NCBI RefSeq assembly: GCF_900634625.1
Contig: NC_041039.1
Coordinates: forward strand, 16,611,006-16,675,005
Direction: 5' to 3'
DNA length: 64,000 nt
Source of the DNA: Parambassis ranga
Taxonomy: Eukaryota > Chordata > Actinopteri > Ambassidae
Positions 61,480 to 64,000 of this stretch are shown here, piece after piece; position 1 is the first letter of the stretch, and the number at the start of each line of letters is the position of its first letter. Made by a program: the position numbers and the translations under genes. The notes beneath the pieces are model-generated. The model ran no database searches and was not told the DNA's origin. It worked only from the letters and a program-made list of their open reading frames with translations.

Positions 61480-63450
61480 ATGTGAGTCGGTGGCTTTTCC
61501 TGTAAAAGCTCACACTGTCCGTCTATCTGTAGTTTGACTTGTCTAGATCCAGACTGCGTTATGAATTGAGCCCAAGGACTGATGTGCTCTTTTTAGTACT
61601 TTAAAGGTGCTGAACAGAGGACACATTAAGATTAAAAGTATGTCAAGAGGTGGGGGGGGGGGGGGGATAATACTGGCATCGTGCTGTCTTCTGGACAGAT
61701 TTACTTTTTATTCCAAGTATAGTTCAGCTGATTTAACATCTGGGATAAAGATAACACACTAATGTGTTCTAACAGTTCTGAAGCAGTGTGGGAAATGTGT
61801 TTACACTGGTGCAGTAATGCCACCACTCTACAGTTCCATCTTGAGGAGTGAGCCAGCCGTTGTCTTCCCAGCACCTGCTTTATCGTTTTAACTTTAAATA
61901 ATTAAATATTCACCATTAAAACTCGTCATAAGAAAAAAAACAACATTGTTATGAGAACAATGGAGCGTATGCTGTTTAATACCTGCCTGTGCATGCTTGA
62001 TTTTAGAGCAGTAATACAGCAGAGGATTCTCTATTGATCCATTTAACCCTGCTCAGTATTACAGTCTGACTGTTACCAGCGCATGTTTACAGTCTGGAAA
62101 CTTATCGTCAAAGTAGTGAACAATCGTAAACATTTAAAAAACATAAACAGGAGTAGACATGAATCCCATGACGCATGACTACAGGGGAATCAGGAATTCA
62201 TATTAAATCACATTTCTTCTACTGTAAGAGAATAAACATGCACTACTGCTGCTTGCTGCGCACTTAACCCTCTGAACCCCACAAAATGCATGTTCACATG
62301 CCCGAAACCGGTCCCTGAATGCATCATGCACCACTCTGTAGGGGGAAAAATATTAAACAACAGAGCAACTAGAGCTGATATGCAGAGTGGTTTGTAGATG
62401 CTGTAAACATGACTGAAACTGGACTTATCCTGAGGCTAAATGAGCCCACACTGTAGTGACCCAGAGTGGGATTCAGAGGGTTAAACAATTTTACCCAGAT
62501 GTGTTAACACATACATTTCTTGTACAGTCGTACAACAAAATGCTGCATTGAATTTTATAGTATTATTGGAGCCAGGTTTTTGACTTTGTATGTTTTGTTG
62601 TTTGTACTGATCAATCAATACGTGACATTACATACTAAGAGAAATGATCCCTGAACTTACTCTGATCAGATTTTACTTGTTCATTGTTATAACATTGTGA
62701 GTGTTTTTTCCTCACAGTATAATACTCTTTCCAACAATAGAATGGATTCATTCAGTATGGTGCAAATCTTTTTGTGTAATATTCCAGTTCGTTTCAGGGT
62801 CAATCTGAAGTCAATCAATCATCAAGTGGATTTTCTTGTTGTGACCAGTTTTTATAGGCTATCTAGAGTCAAATATTTGAGTGAGTGCTCTATCAGCCTG
62901 CCAACCTTACCTGTGAATATGCTCTGAATGAAAGAAGCCCTAACAATGCTTTCACCTGCTTCATGTTGGCGTTGTGGGTTGATCTTATTTAGATGCACTA
63001 ACTCTTTAGCTGTTTGTCGTTGCTAAAACTGTAAAATCGAAAAATACTGAGAGATAGAAGGATGTGAATAAAACCATTACCTCAAATCCATCCTTATGTT
63101 TGTATCAGATTATAAAGCGTCTTTATTTTCCATCCTTTCATGTTATATCGTTTTTAATGGATTTAGAATTCTAACCATCACAGGCCTTTTCGTTGTGATC
63201 TTGTTTTGTCACCTTTTAGTCTGAATACTGTACTTGTAGGATTTTGCACAAAGGTTATTTTTTTGGGTTTTTCCTTCTTTCTTCTTCATCTGCACACACA
63301 GATCTGAAGGCCATTATATTTGATTTTTGTTGGAATATTTCACTCGTCAGGGCATGGTTTTGCATTGTTGAATATTCGTGATGCTGTAGCATGGGACTGC
63401 AGAGAACGTGTATGTAAAAGTGGTTTAATAAAACCTTGTTCTGTTGAGTC
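61480..63450 (+). other. mpi: mpi 3' untranslated region and possible poly(A) sites
   Basis: AATAAA occurs at 62231-62236, 63067-63072 and 63427-63432; the last is followed within 35 bases by a TGTTGAGTCTG/TTTTTTTC stretch resembling a downstream element. Which site is used cannot be told. A 15-base G run lies at 61652-61666. No protein gene is recognised. Confidence 0.4.
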
Positions 63451-64000
63451 TGAACTCTTTTTTTCTGCATGCGTCCTAATACTTAATGTTGTGTCCTAAT
63501 GTCCTAATATTTCAGGTTTTACTTCTCAAAATAAGCAATGAAATGCTGTATTATCTTAACATTACTCTTATGTTAGCATGGCAGATTCAGGGACCGTTCT
63601 GGGAATCATTTGATGAAAAAAAGAAAGAAGCATCATAACCATTTTATATTGTATATAATGTGGAACAAACACAAAATATAATAAATACATTTATTAGAAC
63701 ATTCATCTGACATACTTTAACATATTAAGCCCACTACATTTTGAAGATTTATGACATCTGAATGTTGTTTTTACTAACAAAGACTAACAGAAGTTAAAAA
63801 ACGGAATTTTTGTTAGTGCTGACAAACAAAGGTACCAAACAGCAGGCGTATGTGTGTGTGCAGTGTGTCTGCATGCATCCCTCACCTTTGAACAGTCGTC
63901 CCTACACTTCAATGCAAGGATACGAAGTGTTTTTTTCCAGCTTCCTCTCTGTGCACCATGAAGTTCTCCTTCCACACATTGGCACAAACAATGAATTGCA
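63451..64000. other. Right-edge spacer, perhaps 3' end of a minus-strand gene
   Basis: No coding exon recognised. Minus-strand AATAAA at 63690-63695 could end a transcript entering from the right. In human the gene after MPI is FAM219B, in this orientation, so its 3' untranslated region is a plausible but unproven identity. Confidence 0.25.

Overview
The window is nuclear DNA of a vertebrate, almost certainly a ray-finned teleost (probably a percomorph). Three protein genes have vertebrate intron-exon structures with GT/AG borders. The spacers are full of CA/TG microsatellites, Tc1-like transposon remnants and dispersed repeats that I recognise from spiny-rayed fish genomes. There are no prokaryotic genes, operons or CRISPR arrays. 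I see no evidence of a wholly new molecular system; the interest lies in the structure of the genes and their non-coding DNA.

Layout. (1) Positions 1-43385, minus strand: the 5' two thirds or more of map1a (microtubule-associated protein 1A). Five coding exons were located by reading spliced frames: 43115-43385, 40260-40361, 7843-7925, 7430-7567, and a giant exon that starts at 7282 and runs off the left edge. Intron 2 is 32.3 kb and holds most of the repeats, two CpG-dense segments (12.1-12.4 and 26.1-26.4 kb), two Tc1-like remnants, a 25-bp minisatellite and a very large TG/CA inverted pair. (2) 43.4-48.0 kb: map1a promoter, then a gene-poor spacer with repeats and a decayed L1-type endonuclease fragment. 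(3) 49379-56089, minus strand: complete scamp2 (secretory carrier membrane protein 2), 9 coding exons, 327 residues. (4) 56090-57005: a 916-bp head-to-head promoter region with an NRF1-type site and CRE-type sites. (5) 57006-61479, plus strand: complete mpi (mannose-6-phosphate isomerase), 8 coding exons, 422 residues, followed by a long 3' untranslated region and spacer to the right edge.

Roles. MAP1A stabilises neuronal microtubules, SCAMP2 is a four-pass protein of secretory and recycling vesicles, and MPI links glycolysis to GDP-mannose synthesis. They do not form a pathway. The scamp2/mpi head-to-head pair is conserved with human 15q24; map1a next to them is an arrangement not found in human, where MAP1A lies far away on the same chromosome.

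All exon borders were derived by hand from reading frame, splice dinucleotides and remembered family sequence. Frame phases close exactly in all three genes. Untranslated regions, promoters and repeat family names are less certain.
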